Source: AP-16 sp963755055 (GTDB lineage Bacteria > Pseudomonadota > Alphaproteobacteria > Rhizobiales > Xanthobacteraceae). From it: a stretch of DNA of 64,000 nt. This document shows positions 29,230-37,535 of this stretch, in pieces. The position numbers and the translations under genes were made by a program. Each line of letters begins with the position of its first letter. Positions within the stretch are counted from its first letter, which is position 1. The stretch spans positions 186,001 to 250,000 of the forward strand of contig CAVWIS010000017.1 of NCBI GenBank assembly GCA_963755055.1, read 5' to 3'. The notes under the pieces are model-generated. The model saw nothing but the letters and a program-made list of their open reading frames with translations. It was not told the origin of the DNA and did not search any database.

Positions 29230-30069
29230 ATGAACAAATTGCCAACGATCAAGGCAGACTTTCTTGAGGCCGGATCCGGCCCCGCGGTCATGCTTGTGCA
29301 TTCCAGCGTGTCGGGAGCTCGGCAATGGCGCCGTCTGATGGACGACCTGAAAGACGACTTTCATGTCCGCGCAGTGAATTTGTATGGCTACGGCAAGACA
29401 CCGCCTTGGTCGAGCGACGCGTCGCAGACCCTTGATGATCAGGCGCGTCTGGTGGAAACCGCGCTGCCGACGAACGCGGACAATGTTTGCGTGGTCGGCC
29501 ACTCCTTCGGCGGGTCGGTCGCCATGAAGTTGGCCGCGCGGCTGGCTGGCCGAGTCAGCAGGTTGGTCCTGCTGGAGACGAATCCATTTTATCTCCTCGA
29601 GCAATCTGGCCGAGCCGACGCATTCGCCGAGGCCATGGACTTGCGCAATTGGGTCAAGAAGTTCGGCTGGATGGGCGAGTGGGCGACGGTGGCCGAGCAA
29701 TTCGCCGACTATTGGGGTGGCGCAGGGTCATGGCAGAACATGCCGGCGGAACGGCGCCACGCATTTGCGGAAGCGATGAAGCCAAATTATTTCGAATGGG
29801 ACGCGGTGATGGAGGAAACCACACCTGCGGAACAATGGGCGCGCCTCCTGCCCCGTTCTACTCTTCTCGTCAGCGATCCGAACACGGTGCTTCCCATCCG
29901 CGAAATCACGGCGATTCTGCGCCGGTCCTGCCCGATGTGGACGCACCAGGAGATTGCGGGCGGCCGCCACATGGCGCCGCTGACGCGTCCAGATCTCATC
30001 AACCCACTTGTGAGGTCGTTTCTGCAATCGCAGCTTGGCCACGATAGGGTCCAGCTGATGCATGCGTGA
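29230..30069 (+). CDS. Alpha/beta hydrolase
   Basis: The 279-residue protein has an oxyanion region V-M-L-V-H-S-S-V-S-G near 20, the nucleophile elbow V-V-G-H-S92-F-G-G-S-V, and a late histidine in G-G-R-H-M-A-P-L-T with an aspartate before it in S-D-P-N-T. It is a complete catalytic triad of an esterase or C-C hydrolase-like enzyme. It has no signal peptide, so is cytoplasmic. It follows the tautomerase by 115 bases, suggesting both act on the same carboxylated or keto substrate, but the substrate cannot be read from the sequence. Confidence 0.88.
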   Translation: MNKLPTIKADFLEAGSGPAVMLVHSSVSGARQWRRLMDDLKDDFHVRAVNLYGYGKTPPWSSDASQTLDDQARLVETALPTNADNVCVVGHSFGGSVAMKLAARLAGRVSRLVLLETNPFYLLEQSGRADAFAEAMDLRNWVKKFGWMGEWATVAEQFADYWGGAGSWQNMPAERRHAFAEAMKPNYFEWDAVMEETTPAEQWARLLPRSTLLVSDPNTVLPIREITAILRRSCPMWTHQEIAGGRHMAPLTRPDLINPLVRSFLQSQLGHDRVQLMHA

Positions 30070-30157
30070 GAATGACAGCTCCGACAACACGCTTGGAACA
30101 TAGAGAAACCATGGGCCGCTTCGGGCCCCGACATCAACCCAGCACAGGAGGAATCCA

Positions 30158-30250
30158 ATGTCGCTCACTCAGGATCGCGCGGAAGCAACGTATCGTCAGC
30201 AAGCCGACCGACGCGATGAACTCGATCAAAGGACAGATGGAGAGCGGAAA
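30158..30250 (+). pseudogene. Decayed tautomerase fragment
   Basis: The DNA resembles the first ~90 bases of the tautomerase gene at 28890 (start ATG, C-T-C-A-C-T-C-A-G-G, then CAGCAAGCCGACCGACGCGATG). In a shifted frame it reads K-Q-R-I-V-S-K-P-T-D-A-M-N-S-I-K-G, clearly the tautomerase helix. It is frameshifted and ends where the membrane-protein gene begins. The ATG at 30158 opens a frame into the membrane protein, but that N-terminal extension is this relic and should not be used. Confidence 0.7.
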
Positions 30251-30637
30251 ATGCCGGATGCAAATCGCCGGCTTTTTCTTCGGATCGCGCTGGTCGTCTT
30301 CGGCCTGACTTTCATCTTCGGCATCTATGGGGGGGGTATCGTCTGGCCGTCCGGCTGGGCGTGGGGGCAAGGACACTCGCACTATCTCATGATGATCATC
30401 GGTGTCTATGCGACGCTGGGCGTGTTCTTGATCATCGCATCGCGAAATCCCGAGGCGCACCGGAGTCTCATCTGGTTCACGGTCTGGTCGAGCGTGGTGC
30501 ACGCAGGGATCATGGCGGCTCAGTCCTTCAGCGACGCAGCGGAACGCGGTCATTTGCTGGGAGATGTGCCCGCGCTCTTGCTCGCAGCGATCATCCTTGC
30601 AGTATTGATGCCACGCGCCGCGCAAGCCCAGCAATAA
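30251..30637 (+). CDS. DUF6632-like small membrane protein
   Basis: The 128-residue protein starts M-P-D-A-N-R-R-L-F-L-R and has four hydrophobic segments (about 9-27, 45-62, 70-90, 105-125), with short polar loops including W-P-S-G-W-A-W-G-Q-G-H-S-H-Y. This matches small four-helix membrane proteins of the DUF6632 type; function unknown. I prefer the ATG at 30251 because upstream codons belong to a tautomerase relic and a GGAGAGCGG lies just before it. It may be co-transcribed with the hydrolase. Confidence 0.65.
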   Translation: MPDANRRLFLRIALVVFGLTFIFGIYGGGIVWPSGWAWGQGHSHYLMMIIGVYATLGVFLIIASRNPEAHRSLIWFTVWSSVVHAGIMAAQSFSDAAERGHLLGDVPALLLAAIILAVLMPRAAQAQQ

Positions 30638-30747
30638 AATTGGTTGGGGATTGGAAACGCCTCACCGGAGGACCGTACCCATGTCGACTGCCGCCGCCGG
30701 CTTTACGCGATCTCGATCCGGCATCACACCCTGGAGGGTTATAATCC

Positions 30748-31293
30748 GTGCGCTCTGGCCTTGCGAGCAGCGAGCATTTCCTTCGCCATCTTCTGCGCCT
30801 TGACGGCCCGACCCGGAGCGAGCGCTTCGGCAGGGGCGTCAGCGACGATTGGATCGCCCGTTATGCCGCTGAGACCGACTGGCTGCGCGGCGCCGTGCTC
30901 GGATGCTGGATCGACGGGACGCTGCGTGGCGCCGCCGAGTTGCGCCGCTATGGGTCGGGCCCGTCGAGAACCGGGGAGACGGCGCTCTCGATCGAGCCGG
31001 CGTTTCAAAATCACGGCCTGGGCTCGCTTCTCGCGCGCGGCATCGTTGTCATCGCACGCAACCGAGGTATCGCCACGCTCCGCATGCTCGTTGCCGCCGG
31101 CAATTGGCACACGCGAAGCATCGCCCAGAAGCTTGGCGCGCGCATGGCGCTCGCCGGCGGTCAGATAGACGCGGAGCTAACGCTCGGCCCTGGCACTGCG
31201 GCGACGCTCGCCGAGGAGAGCCAGTGCTTCGGCGGCTCCCTTGAGCCAAGTCTGCCGAAGACAGCCATGCCGTGGGCAACTTGGATGCGTTGA
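30748..31293 (+). CDS. GNAT family N-acetyltransferase
   Basis: The 181-residue protein starts with GTG after a TGGAGGG ribosome-binding site. The acetyl-CoA-binding segment is recognisable: E-T-A-L-S-I-E-P-A-F-Q-N-H-G-L-G-S-L-L-A-R (V-x-x-x-Q/N-x-x-G-x-G/A motif A), then L-R-M-L-V-A-A-G-N-W-H-T-R-S and K-L-G-A-R. The acceptor is unknown. The last ~20 residues (P-S-L-P-K-T-A-M-P-W) look like read-through into the following mobile-element debris, so the native C-terminus may have been replaced. Confidence 0.8.
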   Translation: MRSGLASSEHFLRHLLRLDGPTRSERFGRGVSDDWIARYAAETDWLRGAVLGCWIDGTLRGAAELRRYGSGPSRTGETALSIEPAFQNHGLGSLLARGIVVIARNRGIATLRMLVAAGNWHTRSIAQKLGARMALAGGQIDAELTLGPGTAATLAEESQCFGGSLEPSLPKTAMPWATWMR

Positions 31294-31324
31294 TCGTGCG
31301 GGAGCGGGATTGCGTCATCGAGGC

Positions 31325-31625
31325 TCACCAGCTTGCCACAGCCGCAGCAGAGGCCACTGCGCCATGGCCTGCTGCGGTCGGAGGATGACGGTGCGCCCCA
31401 GCACGGTACCACTTCCCGTTCGAGGATACGTTTGACCTCCCGGTAGCTTGCGGGCCGCAGCCGCCGTTCCTGGCGTAGCAGATACTGCGCGACGACGGCG
31501 GCAACCCGGTTCGACGCTTCCGGGACCGGCGGGGACACATCCGGGTAACGTTTTCGACCCTGTTCCGGGTCTGGCAGCCTTTGGCAGCCAAAATCCCAGG
31601 AAATGCTGGGAACTGGGCTTTCCAT
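31325..31625 (-). pseudogene. Tyrosine-recombinase (integrase) core-binding fragment
   Basis: On the minus strand the frame from 31625 contains A-A-V-V-A-Q-Y-L-L-R-Q-E-R-R-L-R then S-Y-R-E-V-K-R-I-L-E-R-E-V-V-P-C-W-G. This is the SAM-like core-binding domain of phage/island integrases. The arm-binding N-terminus and the catalytic R-H-R-Y domain are absent. It marks the left end of a mobile-element graveyard that runs to about 36 kb. Confidence 0.55.
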
Positions 31626-31958
31626 GCTATCCCCAGGGAGGAGCTTGTCAGCCTCCGACAGCCCCTGTCAAGGGTACGATGCTGTGGAAGATACAATTCG
31701 CCAACACGGCATCGAGCCATATGTGCGCAGTATGATTTGACTTTTCCGAAGCGGTCGAACCCATCACCGACTGGTTGGAAATCATATTCCCGTCGTCATG
31801 GCCGTGATTTGCGGATAAAGGTCATGGGTGCTGACCTACAGAGAGTTTTATTTATTTTGTCGCCTTGTTATCTCGGGAGCCAATACTATGTGCCGCTCGT
31901 AGTTTGGATGATGAACATTCAGATTATATTTTAATATGATATTTTAGGGAGAATTACG
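31626..31958. other. AT-rich stretch, no gene
   Basis: This stretch is clearly AT-richer than the rest of the window, especially 31820-31950 with several T-runs. I see no supportable gene. AGGGAGAA just before 31959 is the ribosome-binding site of the next gene. The composition suggests imported DNA or a strong promoter region. Confidence 0.5.
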
Positions 31959-32239
31959 ATGAGTACACAGCACACGAACGAAAACCTGACTGTCCACTTC
32001 AAGGTCAAGGACTACGCGGCATGGCGTACAGGTTACGATGCAGGCGAAAAGGGTCGCCTTTCTGCGGGCATTACCAATGGACGAGTGTTTCGCAACGCCG
32101 CCGACCCGAATGATGTGGTGATCTGCAAGATGTCGCGGATGTCGGAAAGGCCCGCACTTGGCTGGGCTCCGATGACCTGAAGACGACAATGCAAAAGAAC
32201 GGCGTGATAGGCTCGCCCAGTATCCGCTTTGCCGCCTAA
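31959..32239 (+). pseudogene. Small cyclase/monooxygenase-like (dimeric alpha-beta barrel) protein, frameshifted
   Basis: The first part reads L-T-V-H-F-K-V-K-D-Y-A-A-W-R-T-G-Y-D, G-I-T-N-G-R-V-F-R-N-A and P-N-D-V-V-I. After a one-base slip near 32131 the continuation D-V-A-D-V-G-K-A-R-T-W-L-G-S-D-D-L-K and S-P-S-I-R-F-A-A ends at 32239. Together this is a ~93-residue protein of the small ABM-like family widespread in rhizobia. Function unknown. AGGGAGA lies before the ATG. If the slip is an assembly error the gene is intact. Confidence 0.6.
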
Positions 32240-32386
32240 GCAGCGGCCGAAACAGCCATAGTCGGGACGGTCGTGACGCGACTGTTTTGTCGTGTCGCCG
32301 TTCCGAAGATGGACGCCCCGGCCTGTCCCCCGTCCCCCTACTGATGGCCGGGGCTCTCCCTTCCGCGCGACTCACGTCTTGCGCCC

Positions 32387-32587
32387 TTGAGGGCCACGAT
32401 GACGGCTGCCCATTACATCAATGAACACCAATCGGACATACGCGGCATCAAGGATGGCTGGTACGCCGTCGAAGATGACGGCAACCTCTCTTCCGGGCCG
32501 TTCTCCAGACGCCAGGAGCGCATCAACAGAATCGCTCAACCGACGAATGGGACGACCGCGCGTACGTCGAAACGGGGGCTGGACTGA
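32387..32587 (+). CDS. Small hypothetical protein
   Basis: The 66-residue frame reads Y-I-N-E-H-Q-S-D-I-R-G-I-K-D-G-W-Y-A-V, D-D-G-N-L-S-S-G-P-F-S and I-A-Q-P-T-N-G. The pattern D-G-W-Y-x-V-D-x-D-G-N-x-S-S-G-P-F is a recurring short rhizobial protein of unknown function. It is probably translated from the ATG at 32399 (M-T-A-A-H-Y). No catalytic residues can be proposed. It lies between the ABM-like gene and the phasin. Confidence 0.5.
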   Translation: MRATMTAAHYINEHQSDIRGIKDGWYAVEDDGNLSSGPFSRRQERINRIAQPTNGTTARTSKRGLD

Positions 32588-32666
32588 AACACCTCTGTTC
32601 GGGATCTGGCGCTTAGAGTGTGCGACCGGATGTCCCCAACAAAAACCGCTCGAAGGGAGTTTAGTT

Positions 32667-32996
32667 ATGGATACGAAGACCAACGCCGCGCCGGAAGCGA
32701 CTGATCTCATCAAAGGCAAATATTCGACGGCGGTCAAGGGCGCCCAGGACTACAACAACAAGCTCCTCGAATTCGCTCAAACGAATACCAACACCGCTTT
32801 CGAATTCGCCCAACGGCTGTTGGGAGTGAAATCACCTTCGGAATTTATTGAACTTTCGAGCGAGCGTGCGCGCAAGCAGTTTGCGACGCTGACCGAGCAG
32901 ACCCAGGAACTTTCAGCGCTCGCTCAGAGGGTCACGCTCGCGACCGCAGCGCCCGTCAAGCTGGACGTCACCAAAGCCTCTGGCCGCACCACTTGA
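32667..32996 (+). CDS. Phasin family protein
   Basis: The 109-residue, entirely helical protein has Y-N-N-K-L-L-E-F-A-Q-T-N, F-E-F-A-Q-R-L-L-G-V-K-S-P-S-E-F-I-E-L-S and R-A-R-K-Q-F-A-T-L-T-E-Q-T. This is the phasin_2 signature of proteins that coat polyhydroxyalkanoate granules or act as related surface proteins. GAAGGGAG precedes the ATG. No PHA enzymes are next to it, so it probably acts with genes elsewhere. It is an intact gene surrounded by mobile-element fragments. Confidence 0.85.
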   Translation: MDTKTNAAPEATDLIKGKYSTAVKGAQDYNNKLLEFAQTNTNTAFEFAQRLLGVKSPSEFIELSSERARKQFATLTEQTQELSALAQRVTLATAAPVKLDVTKASGRTT

Positions 32997-33348
32997 GTTT
33001 AATTGGCGGACTGTAGTCTCGGTGGAGACGCAGCCGCGCCATAAAGGGACCGTGTGGCGATCCGTGGATCAGCTTACCGGTGTCGGTGGTGAAGACCACA
33101 AGCGCCGGGCCAGGACGAGCGGAGGGCGACGAGTGCAATACGGAAAACTACCACGGTGGCCAATGGGGCAGTTACAAGGAGCTGTTGGGGTACGTCCAAG
33201 CCAAGCTAGCTCTGATAACTGTCTACCGGTATCAGGGCCCCTCGATGGTTGAGAAGGGGAAGTAGGCATTTCAATGTAATTTTGAACTCTTTCGTCAAGA
33301 GATGCATTCCCCAAGTCCAGCACCGTCGGTTCTGTGAAGGGTTTCGGA
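32997..33348. other. Region with one weak unassigned frame
   Basis: A plus-strand frame ending at 33265 (C-N-T-E-N-Y-H-G-G-Q-W-G-S-Y-K-E-L-L-G-Y) has protein-like composition, but I do not recognise it. Its start (33080) has no ribosome-binding site. It may be a fragment of a larger lost gene; nothing else is seen here. Confidence 0.25.
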
Positions 33349-33660
33349 GTGCGCCGGGAGACCGGCAAGGAGTAGAGGGTGCAAGTCCCTTACGGTGAAG
33401 GAATAGCGATGTTGGCCGCCCGTTCTGGCGGGCACCCCGACGGCCTGCACTCTATCGGCGGTATGCGGAGGATTCTGACCGACCAGCAGGATCGGGTGGC
33501 CCAGGCGATAGTGGAGCACCTTGAGATGAGCAACTGGAAGATTGAAGAGAGGCCGATGCCGAAGGGGCATGAGTCCGATATTATGCGAAAATTGGAGCCT
33601 TTAATGCAAATCAATTACGATGCACCGGCTTCTCTCCACCGATGGGCTTCCCTTGAGAAA
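33349..33660 (+). mobile_element. Possible 5' end of a group II intron
   Basis: The sequence from 33349 starts GTGCGCCGGGAGACCGG and continues to GGGTGCAAGTCCCTTACGG, resembling the GTGYG 5' boundary and the early domain I stem of bacterial group II introns. No intron-encoded reverse transcriptase and no clear domain V hairpin follow; the sequence runs into the ISL3 remnant. I can support only a truncated 5' portion, and weakly. Confidence 0.3.
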
Positions 33661-33677
33661 AAGCGGACACGTAACGC

Positions 33678-34204
33678 TCAGATTTCAAGTAGCCGCGAAA
33701 TATGGAGCGGTACGTTTGGAGGAGCCGTACACAGCTGGGCCCGCATATACTGCATCTCCAGCGTCTTGACCGTGTCCCAGTCGAGCTGAGCTCCTTGGCG
33801 ACGTCGCGGATCGACGCCTGCCGGCAGCGGCGGCCGACATAAAACGCAAAGCGTTTGGTGAAGTGCGGATTGTCCGCCAGAAAATCCAACCGTTCGCGCT
33901 TCACTGTCCACAATGCCGGCACCCGATGCGCCGCACGTCGAGTTCCAGAACAATTCGAAACCCTGCGCTCGGCAGGTCGCGAACCTGCCGCACCCGCCGG
34001 TCGTACCAGCCGTTCCAGACCTGCCCGCAACCCCCGCACAGCGTTTTTTTGAGCGCCGATCGAGACGCAATATCCGCACATCCGGATCACCGAACACACC
34101 GCAAGGGGCTCTTTCGCCCGAAAGCCGCCGAACGAATATCCATCCGACAGACGTCGCTGTCGCTTCCCTGATCGACCATCCCTCAGCATGGCGAAAACGA
34201 GCAT
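33678..34204 (-). pseudogene. ISL3-family transposase remnant
   Basis: Pieces in two minus-strand frames read V-R-D/F-A-T-C-R-A-Q-G-F-E-L near the front, then R-E-R-L-D-F-L-A-D-N-P-H-F-T-K-R-F-A and later L-D-W-D-T-V-K-T-L-E-M-Q-Y-M. This is the order found in ISL3 transposases: zinc-finger end, helix-turn-helix, linker before the catalytic core. The catalytic DDE core is missing, and frameshifts separate the parts. I found no terminal inverted repeats. Confidence 0.6.
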
Positions 34205-34376
34205 GCCTCAAAGCCAAGAAAGTCCCTATCCACAGCCGTTTCCGCCGCTATGATCCCTCAAAATCACCCACTCGATTCCCTGAAGACCCTCTTTCGTGAA
34301 CCATCTTCCTCAATTGTCACCGGGGCTACTGCCGGGGCTACGAGCGAGGCTGTTCCAATTGCTGCCTCTCGGCCTG

Positions 34377-35229
34377 ACGCTAGGTCGTGTGGACATTCAT
34401 CGCATCCATACGATGAAACCCGCCACGGCGACGAAGGATGCATAGGATGCGATGGTCTTGTCGTATCGCGTTGCGACCCGGCGGAAATGCTTGATTTTGT
34501 TGATAAAGCATTCGACGAGATGTCGCTCCTTGTAGAGGTGGGGATCGTGGGGAATCGCGCGGGCGCGGCTTGCATTGGACGGGATCACGGCCGTCACGCT
34601 GCGCTGAGCGAGATGGGCGCGAAACCTGTCGGAGTCGAAGGCTTTGTCACCGATGATGTTCTGGGCGGGCAAACCGGCGATCAGCTCTTCGGCCTTGGTG
34701 ACTCATGCACCTGCCCGGCGCTGTAGAGCAGGCGCAGCACATTGCCCAGAGCGTCAACGGCGATGTGAATCTTGGTGCTCAATCCCCCGCGCGACCGCCC
34801 GATCGCTTGATTTTGAATCCCCCTTTGGCGCCGGCCGCGTGCTGGTGCGCCCGAATGATCGTTCCGTCGATGATGATCGATTCCAAATCGGGATCGTCCG
34901 CCACGGCAGCCATGACACGCACCCACACCCCTGCCTTCGCCCAGCGCCGAAAGCGTCGGAACACGCTGTTCCAGTTGCCGAAATATGCCTCCAGATCGCG
35001 CCACGGCGCTCCCGTTCGCGCCATCCAAACAATCGCATCGACGAACAGCCGATTGTCCTCTCCAGTGCGCCCGGGATCCCCTGGTTTGCCGGGCACCAAG
35101 TGCTCGATCCGCTCCCATTGTGCATCCGTCAATCGATGGCGAATTATCCAAGGCCTCCCCCATTCGGAAAGCCTTAAATCACAACGACGATTCAGGGGGA
35201 ATCCCCTGAATGTCCACACGACCTAGCGT
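34377..35229 (-). mobile_element. IS5-family (IS427-like) insertion sequence, 853 bp
   Basis: Perfect 22-base inverted sequences bound the element: 34377-34398 (ACGCTAGGTCGTGTGGACATTC) and 35208-35229. Because CTAG lies inside both, the likely reading is a CTAG target duplication with inverted ends starting GTCGTGTGGACATTC. CTAG/TA targets are typical of this group. Length and the two-frame transposase fit IS427-type elements. The perfect ends suggest fairly recent insertion. Confidence 0.85.
34397..35219 (-). pseudogene. IS5/IS427-type transposase in three frames
   Basis: The first frame has R-H-R-L-T-D-A-Q-W-E-R-I-E, A-I-V-W-M-A-R-T-G-A-P-W-R-D-L and the catalytic aspartate in I-I-I-D-G-T-I-I-R-A-H. 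Near 34820 a G-run allows the programmed slip normal for this group, into G-R-S-R-G-G-L-S-T-K-I-H-I-A-V-D-A. A further, unexpected slip near 34705 (after S-A-G-Q-V-H-E) leads to N-I-I-G-D-K-A-F-D-S-D-R-F and the final glutamate helix Y-K-E-R-H-L-V-E-C-F-I-N-K. Only the first slip is normal; the second would inactivate the enzyme unless it is an assembly error. Confidence 0.8.
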
Positions 35230-35379
35230 TCTGACCCATTCGCTGGCTGATCGCGGTGGCCGCCCGACGAGCGACTCACCGAGTGTGAAGTCTCCCAGCT
35301 GCTCGGCCCGCGGGTAAGACCCGGTTAACCATTTCGGTCGTACGTTCCGGCGTTTCAGGTTCGGCACGGAGGACCGGCT

Positions 35380-35799
35380 ATGACATACACCCTCGGAACG
35401 GCAGCCAAGGCAACGGGCACCAGCAAGAGCACGATCTTTCGCGCCATCAAGGCTGGCCGCATTTCAGGCACTCGGAAAGAGACCGGCGACTGGTCCATCG
35501 ACCCTGCCGAACTCCATCGGGTTTTCCCGCCGGTAAAAGACGGGGAGAAACGTGCCGTGAACGGTGCGGCGGAACGTGGCGCAACCGCCCTGGAACGCGC
35601 TGAAAAGGCGGTCTTGGAGGCCCAAATCACAACCCTCCGCGAGACCGCGGAATTGCTCCGTGGCCAGCTGGAAGATACCCGAAAGGACCGAGACGCGTGG
35701 CGTGACCAGGCACAATCCGCGCAGCGGCTCCTGACTGATGCGCGGCCAAAACGGGCGGGATTTTTTCGACGAGTTTTCATCCGCTCCAAAGCTGCGTAG
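35380..35799 (+). CDS. Plasmid/mobile-element DNA-binding protein with coiled coil
   Basis: The 139-residue protein starts with a helix-turn-helix (T-Y-T-L-G-T-A-A-K-A-T-G-T-S-K-S-T-I-F-R-A-I-K-A-G-R read in parts) and I-D-P-A-E-L-H-R-V-F, followed by a coiled coil of ~60 residues (A-E-K-A-V-L-E-A-Q-I-T-T-L, L-R-G-Q-L-E-D-T-R-K-D-R) and a short basic tail. Such MerR-like HTH plus coiled-coil proteins are common on alphaproteobacterial small plasmids and integrated elements, usually next to replication or mobilisation genes. None is adjacent here, which suggests a relic of an integrated plasmid. GGAGGA precedes the ATG. Confidence 0.65.
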   Translation: MTYTLGTAAKATGTSKSTIFRAIKAGRISGTRKETGDWSIDPAELHRVFPPVKDGEKRAVNGAAERGATALERAEKAVLEAQITTLRETAELLRGQLEDTRKDRDAWRDQAQSAQRLLTDARPKRAGFFRRVFIRSKAA

Positions 35800-35830
35800 C
35801 AACCGTATTGCCCGGAAGCGCCTGGGAGGT

Positions 35831-36040
35831 TCAGGACGTCGTTGTGGGTTTCTTTGCCGCTCGAATCCAATCGAGCAGTTCACTCAATTCGTCGTCGCTC
35901 ATATCCTTGCAAGGATCGGCAGGCTCGGCGTGGACCTCTCTCGGTACGATCGAAGCAATGATTTTCAGGTAAACCACCGGTTGACCTGGTAAACACGTTC
36001 GATTACATCCGCGTGCCGCCCGCCTGGCGCCCTCAGTCAT
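35831..36040 (-). pseudogene. C-terminal fragment of a DUF5681-type protein
   Basis: The end of this minus-strand frame, Q-P-V-V-Y-L-K-I-I-A-S-I-V-P-R-E-V, then D-P-C-K-D-M-S-D-D-E-L-S-E-L-L-D, matches the usual C-terminus of DUF5681/phage small-terminase-associated proteins (a V-A-Y-L-x-V-I-A-S-L-x-P-K element followed by M-x-D-E-E-L). The conserved N-terminal G-N-P-G-G-R-P domain is missing. A gene carrying that N-terminal domain lies at 57428-57739. Confidence 0.5.
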
Positions 36041-36096
36041 CGGCTACCCAGAGATTGCACCATGCTTTAGGGTCGCTGCCTTGGAGCTTGGCGAGT

Positions 36097-36702
36097 ATGA
36101 AGCGGCGCACGATCCTCACGTCGGTTGCGAGTGCGGCGGCGCTTGTTCTTGCCGGGCACAGAACGTTTGCGGTCGCGGGCCCTGATCGGCAGCAACGGCT
36201 GATCGGGCCGCGGTTTGCCGACTTGAATCCGGACCGTATGTGGCCGGTCTACCGGCGCTACCACCTGCTGATCGTCGGCCAACGCGATGATGAAAGCGGC
36301 AGTGCTCTTGCGGCGGCGACCGTCGACGTGCTGATGCGATTTCTCCCGAACTCGCGCGCCATGCTGGTCCGCGCTGCGGATGCTCGGCGCGTCGGCGTGC
36401 TCATTGCCACGGATCAACAGGACGTCGCAATCATGGCGGCGGGAAGTGCGGAGGCCCTCTTTCTCGGCAAGCCGCCCTTTGACGATATCCGCGACGCGCC
36501 GTTGCGGGTAATAGTATCATTTGGGAGCCACTCCCTCGTGTGCCGCCCGAGTTTCATGGCACGCCACGCCTATCTGATCGCCAGGACGCTGGCTGAACAC
36601 AAAGACGCATTTCCCACGCCCGCCGGTGCTCCCGACGGCGTCGTCCCGGCGCACCGGGGATCGCACGCCTTTTTCGCCGGCGAAGAGATGCCCAATGACT
36701 GA
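36097..36702 (+). CDS. Exported substrate-binding-like protein, first gene of HupE operon
   Basis: The 201-residue product begins M-K-R-R-T-I-L-T-S-V-A-S-A-A-A-L-V-L-A-G, an export signal. The mature part (Y-H-L-L-I-V-G-Q-R-D-D-E-S-G, V-D-V-L-M-R-F-L-P-N-S-R-A, D-V-A-I-M-A-A-G-S-A-E) looks like a shortened periplasmic-binding domain, vaguely TAXI-like; this is inference. The ATG at 36097 was chosen for the signal peptide. The stop overlaps the next gene by 8 bases. With the following two genes it forms a tight envelope operon of unknown function. Confidence 0.6.
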   Translation: MKRRTILTSVASAAALVLAGHRTFAVAGPDRQQRLIGPRFADLNPDRMWPVYRRYHLLIVGQRDDESGSALAAATVDVLMRFLPNSRAMLVRAADARRVGVLIATDQQDVAIMAAGSAEALFLGKPPFDDIRDAPLRVIVSFGSHSLVCRPSFMARHAYLIARTLAEHKDAFPTPAGAPDGVVPAHRGSHAFFAGEEMPND

Positions 36703-37510
36703 TGACTCGGCCACGGCAAACGCGTCCCGCACAGGGCAATCGCTGACCGCCGTCTGCCCGCGATGCGCAGCCTTCCGGGGTCCCGGGCCCGGGCTCGTTC
36801 TCTTCGTTCTCCTCTTTTCGACTCTTGGCGCCCGCACGCTGGTCGCTCATGATATGATCGACATCGAGCGGGCAAACGGGCTCGTCTCCGCTGCCGACGA
36901 GGAGGTCGCGCTCGCCAAAACGGCCGCCGGGCCAGGACCTGAGGGCATGGCGCGATTTGCACTCGGTATGGTTCTAGTCGAGGCGACCAACATCCTCAAC
37001 CGCGATCTCGCGGCGCACAGCGGGCGGCTTACGGTTAACGCCGAACTCTTGCTGAAGGCTCTCGTCCAGCGCGATCTGGCGCCCCGCTTGGACGATGCGA
37101 TCGGGCGCTACCGCCTGCCGAGAACCCCGCTCGAGGAGGCCATTCGCCTCTCACCCGAAGCACCTTATTCGCTGCGCGCGCGGTTCGAGCTCCTGAAAGC
37201 CGGCTTCTACGAGAGCTTCGTACTCGATCCTTTTCAGCTTGTCGGCATTGGGTTGGACGATCTTGACCACCAGATCGCCGAGGCCAAGGCGTTGGCTTTG
37301 GCCATCGCGAGCGGGGACGACGCCGAGGAGGCAGCGTTCATTCACGCCATCGATCTTGCGCGGGCCTCACAGCTTGCGCCGCCTGAGGAAAGGCGCGCTT
37401 ACACCGGCAAGGCGCGGACGGCGCTCGGGGCGTTCTCTGAAGCCTACCCCCAGAGCATTCGTGCCGCGACGGCCGGCGTAATCATTAAGCGCCTGGGCGG
37501 TGCCGAATGA
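36695..37510 (+). CDS. Membrane-anchored or exported helical protein, second gene of HupE operon
   Basis: The 271-residue product has a polar ~35-residue lead containing C-P-R-C, a hydrophobic segment (L-V-L-F-V-L-L-F-S-T-L-G-A) near residue 37-50, then a mostly helical domain with repeated alanine/leucine helices (A-R-F-A-L-G-M-V-L-V-E-A, L-L-L-K-A-L-V-Q-R-D-L, P-Y-S-L-R-A-R-F-E-L-L-K). The helices resemble a TPR-like solenoid. It overlaps the first gene and leads into the HupE gene. No known family recognised; periplasmic side likely. Confidence 0.6.
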   Translation: MTDDSATANASRTGQSLTAVCPRCAAFRGPGPGLVLFVLLFSTLGARTLVAHDMIDIERANGLVSAADEEVALAKTAAGPGPEGMARFALGMVLVEATNILNRDLAAHSGRLTVNAELLLKALVQRDLAPRLDDAIGRYRLPRTPLEEAIRLSPEAPYSLRARFELLKAGFYESFVLDPFQLVGIGLDDLDHQIAEAKALALAIASGDDAEEAAFIHAIDLARASQLAPPEERRAYTGKARTALGAFSEAYPQSIRAATAGVIIKRLGGAE

Positions 37511-37535
37511 TTGGCGACCGACGCCAGCGACGCCA

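Noticed and set aside
30158..30637. 159-residue version of the DUF6632 membrane protein
   Set aside because: Its first 31 codons are a frameshifted tautomerase relic; the ATG at 30251 has a better ribosome-binding site.
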